A DNA stretch of 64,000 bases from positions 124,001 through 188,000 of the forward strand of contig CANKGV010000001.1 in NCBI GenBank assembly GCA_947481575.1, written 5' to 3'. Shown here piece by piece: positions 63,432 to 64,000 of this stretch (the stretch's first letter is position 1; each line of letters begins with the position of its first letter). Below the pieces are notes generated by a model that saw nothing but the letters and a program-made list of their open reading frames with translations, searched no databases and was not told where the DNA came from. Made by a program: the position numbers and the translations under genes. The stretch comes from Alphaproteobacteria bacterium. GTDB lineage: Bacteria > Pseudomonadota > Alphaproteobacteria > UBA2966 > CAIVPW01.

Positions 63432-64000
63432 GGCCACGTCTCGTCTTCGCCCTTGCCCGAGGACCATTCCATGATCCGGGCGAGGTGGTCGTAGTCGGAG
63501 AAGCGTGGGCCGTAGTCGGGCCGCGGGCGCGAGCGGTACGGCATGGTGGGATCGTCGAACGCGGCGACGTAGGCGAGCAGGCCTTCCGTGACGCGCGTGA
63601 TCACGTCGTTGGGGTCCTTCACGAGCGAGATCGGATCGGCGTCGTCGCGGCCGTTGAGCTTCCAATGCGCCAACTCGCTGACATCGGCGGCGGGCACGCC
63701 GGTGAAACCGCCGCCCATTGCAATGAGGGCTTCCAGCGGCAACTGGGGTGCGAACCCGGCGGCGATTTCTTTGGCGGGCGGCACCGATCCGGTCTTGTAG
63801 TCGACGATGGCAAGGGTGCCGTCGTTGAGCCGATCGATACGGTCGGCGCGCGCCTGCACCGTGAACTTCGCCGTGGTGCCGATTTCGACTTGGCCGCGCA
63901 CCTCGCTGGCGGCAAGCTTCGCGATGGTGCGGCGCTCGCGTTCGTTGGCGACGAACCACACGGCGATGCGCTGGAACAGCGGCCACCAGAACGCGCGCAC
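63428..64000 (-). CDS. addB: C-terminal 190 residues of AddB (5' end outside window)
   Basis: Only the RecB-like nuclease end is visible: FTVQARADRIDRLNDGTLAIVDYKTGS contains the PD-(D/E)xK Asp and Lys, followed by QLPLEALIA. In AddB proteins a C-terminal cysteine set with an N-terminal one holds a 4Fe-4S cluster; no Cys is visible in this segment, so this copy may lack the cluster. It overlaps addA by 4 bp. Confidence 0.9.
   Translation of the reverse strand: MRAFWWPLFQRIAVWFVANERERRTIAKLAASEVRGQVEIGTTAKFTVQARADRIDRLNDGTLAIVDYKTGSVPPAKEIAAGFAPQLPLEALIAMGGGFTGVPAADVSELAHWKLNGRDDADPISLVKDPNDVITRVTEGLLAYVAAFDDPTMPYRSRPRPDYGPRFSDYDHLARIMEWSSGKGEDETWP

Overview
The window reads as one contiguous chromosomal stretch of a high-GC alphaproteobacterium, most like the Rhodospirillales. 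The basis is family content and gene order: AddAB recombination proteins beside trxA, a DUF1150 gene beside hsp20, a TIGR02300 gene beside aroA, kdsD-lptCAB-rpoN-ptsN, and aroA-cmk-rpsA-sppA-ihfB-lapA-pyrF-trpFBA-accD-folC. No genus can be assigned by eye. Genes are tightly packed, with many 4-bp ATGA overlaps between co-directional genes, five convergent pairs whose stop codons interlock, and an unusually high share of TAG stops. I saw no rRNA, CRISPR array, prophage or insertion sequence.

Layout. 1-5.2 kb: a surface-glycan region (flippase-like membrane protein, methyltransferase, ChbG/HpnK-type deacetylase, polytopic membrane protein, GT2 transferase) that is partly decayed; it holds one frameshifted membrane gene and a 22-codon stub of a sugar-nucleotide epimerase. 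5.2-10.3 kb: GNAT and lepA on the minus strand; an intergenic region with three 21-bp dyads; a Crp/Fnr-family regulator; an OmpA-type lipoprotein; a small secreted protein with a strong terminator. 10.5-24 kb: the translation cluster thrS-infC / rpmI-rplT-pheS-pheT, split between infC and rpmI by a ~6.7-kb metal/redox island. The island holds a zinc-type ArsR/SmtB repressor with a matching operator and a CDF exporter, a multicopper oxidase with a Met/His-rich secreted partner, a Crp/Fnr regulator, a P3A H+-ATPase and a small lipoprotein. Two FNR-like boxes sit in the promoters around the Crp/Fnr gene.

24-33 kb: DUF2461, GT9 and GT4 transferases, hydrolase, SDR, queG, GST, a UppP homologue lacking key catalytic residues, an NDUFA9-like reductase and tRNA-Leu(CAG). 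33-39.4 kb: rnd, then the LPS export/Kdo operon kdsD-lptC-lptA-lptB followed by rpoN and ptsN. 39.4-43.5 kb: DUF1150-hsp20 with a possible RNA thermometer, speE, a serine-less alpha/beta hydrolase, a sulfotransferase, tRNA-Ala(GGC) and a TIGR02300 protein. 43.7-55.1 kb: a long biosynthetic run from aroA to folC covering shikimate, CMP, translation, pyrimidine, tryptophan, fatty-acid and folate functions. 55.2-59.5 kb: an orphan DUF1800 protein, then a stand-alone cyclic-nucleotide-binding protein next to a class III adenylate cyclase. 59.6-64 kb: trxA, addA and the 3' end of addB.

The best candidate for an undescribed system is the island at 14.7-21.4 kb. A locally encoded Crp/Fnr regulator appears to control a secreted multicopper oxidase plus an uncharacterised Met/His-rich protein and, divergently, a proton-pumping ATPase, beside an independent zinc-sensing efflux unit.
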